Shown here: positions 48,306-48,993 of the stretch, piece by piece | Layout of the letters: the number at the start of each line of letters is the position of its first letter | Numbering within the stretch: the stretch's first letter is position 1 | Virus record (IMG/VR): IMGVR_UViG_3300036770_003171 | Location: 1-48,993 of that record | Direction: 5' to 3' (one strand) | Length of the DNA: 48,993 nt | Origin: a virus | Notes under the pieces: generated by a model | Database searches by the model: none | Told to the model about the DNA's origin: nothing | What the model saw: the letters and a program-made list of their open reading frames with translations, nothing else | Position numbers and translations under genes: made by a program

Positions 48306-48464
48306 ATGTTACAGTATAACAAGCGTCTGGTTTTGCGACCGACGTTGACGGACACGATCGTCGCCGCGCTCTGCTTGAGCGTCATATTCGCCCTCGGCGG
48401 CGCCCTCATATCGGCCGATGCGCACTACAAGCGCGAAGCCCTGATCTGCCAGGAGGGGTGCTGA
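48306..48464 (+). CDS. Small membrane protein, 52 residues
   Basis: AAAGGA before the ATG. Basic N-terminus, one membrane segment (about residues 17-34, TIVAALCLSVIFALGGAL), then HYKREALICQEGC. The two terminal Cys residues may pair. Stop overlaps the next start (TGATG). Confidence 0.55.
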   Translation: MLQYNKRLVLRPTLTDTIVAALCLSVIFALGGALISADAHYKREALICQEGC

Positions 48465-48571
48465 TGTCTGACCTCATCTGGATGATCCCGAGCGTGCTGG
48501 CCTTTGTCATCGGCATCTACGTCCTCGTCTGTGACGAAATCGATGGAGGCCCCGGTGACTGGATGCACTAA
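48464..48571 (+). CDS. Tiny membrane protein, 35 residues
   Basis: AGGAGGGG stands before the ATG. One membrane segment (LIWMIPSVLAFVIGIYVLVC), then an acidic end (DEIDGGPGDWMH). Overlaps the next gene's GTG start region. Fourth tiny membrane protein in a row. Confidence 0.5.
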   Translation: MSDLIWMIPSVLAFVIGIYVLVCDEIDGGPGDWMH

Positions 48572-48860
48572 GCCCCTGTCCGCGCCTATGCGCCAATCCG
48601 AAACCCTGCAGCCGTGGCAGCAGGTGATCGAACTCTTCCAGCGAAACGGATTGCCCGAACCGCAGGTTCGCCTCCGCGATGAAATCGTCAACGCCCTATG
48701 CTGGGCTTGGTACGCGCAGGAGGCAAAGGAAGCCCTCAAGAAGATCGCCGCCTATGACGACGCGGCTGCCAGCGCTTACCTGCGGGCAACCGGCTCCTAT
48801 GCCAGCTTCGACGAGCCGAAGTCGGTCGAGATCGCCCGGACGGCATTGGAGGGCAAATGA
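48555..48860 (+). CDS. Hypothetical helical protein
   Basis: This protein has 101 residues. GTG at 48555 has GGAGG before it; ATG at 48588 is possible. Helical (LQPWQQVIELFQRNGLPEPQ, then AWYAQEAKEALKKIAAYDDA). Its stop overlaps the helix-turn-helix gene that crosses the join. The function is unknown. Confidence 0.55.
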   Translation: MTGCTKPLSAPMRQSETLQPWQQVIELFQRNGLPEPQVRLRDEIVNALCWAWYAQEAKEALKKIAAYDDAAASAYLRATGSYASFDEPKSVEIARTALEGK

Positions 48861-48993
48861 CCGTCGTCACAACAACCCTGGTCAAGGAGATCCGGTATTT
48901 CAGGTCGATCGGTCTCAGCCAGCGCAAGACCGCGGCTTTGCTGGGCATCCATAAATCCACGGTCGAGAAGTATGAGAGTGACGAACGCATGGC
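48857..48993 (+). CDS. Helix-turn-helix protein, 5' part of the gene crossing the join
   Basis: ATG at 48857 overlaps the upstream stop (ATGA). The gene continues at position 128 (after the duplicated 127 bases) and stops at 245, giving 84 residues. See the entry at 1-245. Confidence 0.8.
   Translation, partial: MTVVTTTLVKEIRYFRSIGLSQRKTAALLGIHKSTVEKYESDERM
48867..48993. repeat. Terminal direct repeat, right copy
   Basis: Exact copy of bases 1-127. One copy should be removed to obtain the circular genome of about 48,866 bp. Confidence 0.95.

Overview
The window is the complete genome of a temperate, short-tailed (podovirus-like) phage or prophage. The first and last 127 bases are identical, so the contig closes into a circle of about 48,866 bp; the length suggests an assembler k-mer overlap. 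A helix-turn-helix gene runs across the join. The host is probably an alphaproteobacterium, likely Rhizobiales: there is a GapR-type protein, a GcrA-like zinc protein, a rhizobial-type coiled-coil/TM lysis protein and high GC. The attP carries the 3' half of a tRNA-Thr(GGT).

Layout. (1) 47.2 kb through the join to 3.9 kb, rightward: early genes (ribbon-helix-helix protein, tiny membrane proteins, tandem helix-turn-helix regulators, a PD-(D/E)XK-like nuclease, a primase-helicase), ending in an inverted-repeat cluster that may be the origin. (2) 4.06-6.2 kb, leftward: seven small genes from one promoter. (3) 6.3-30 kb, rightward late region: small terminase, a GC-rich non-coding stretch, Gp49/66 family protein, tRNA-Pro, a decoration-like protein, a beta-helix tailspike, a lysis cassette (endolysin, Rz/Rz1 spanins, holin candidate), large terminase, portal, scaffold, capsid, a second decoration-like protein, tail proteins, internal/ejection proteins and a virion M15 peptidase. 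(4) 30-33.3 kb, leftward: three small genes, attP, two small genes, integrase, excisionase, repressor. (5) 33.4-44.5 kb, rightward: Cro-position gene, RusA, helicase, DUF2800 nuclease, ssDNA-binding protein, ASCH protein, acyl carrier protein, GapR, C5-methyltransferase with a second long gene in another frame, and a family A DNA polymerase. (6) 44.6-47.2 kb, leftward: tail fibre with assembly protein, and three small genes.

Control. Four promoters (6.23, 7.07, 33.28 and 47.22 kb) share tandem 11-bp half-sites around RYGACATACA inside a -35/-10 frame; they look like one operator regulon. A second 16-bp motif, TGTAGGYTRTTGTCYG, occurs in intergenic spaces, mostly ahead of late or tail-fibre genes and beside attP.

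The most unusual points are: a free-standing HNH gene that took over the first ten codons of the endolysin, whose 5' end is rebuilt downstream with five synonymous changes, one of which makes the HNH stop codon; eleven mostly unrelated proteins that end in the same short [I/V/L]-F-[D/G/E] tail; about 1.2 kb that seems to encode two recognisable proteins in two frames of one strand; and a phage acyl carrier protein beside GapR. Family names come from motif recognition by eye, not from searches.
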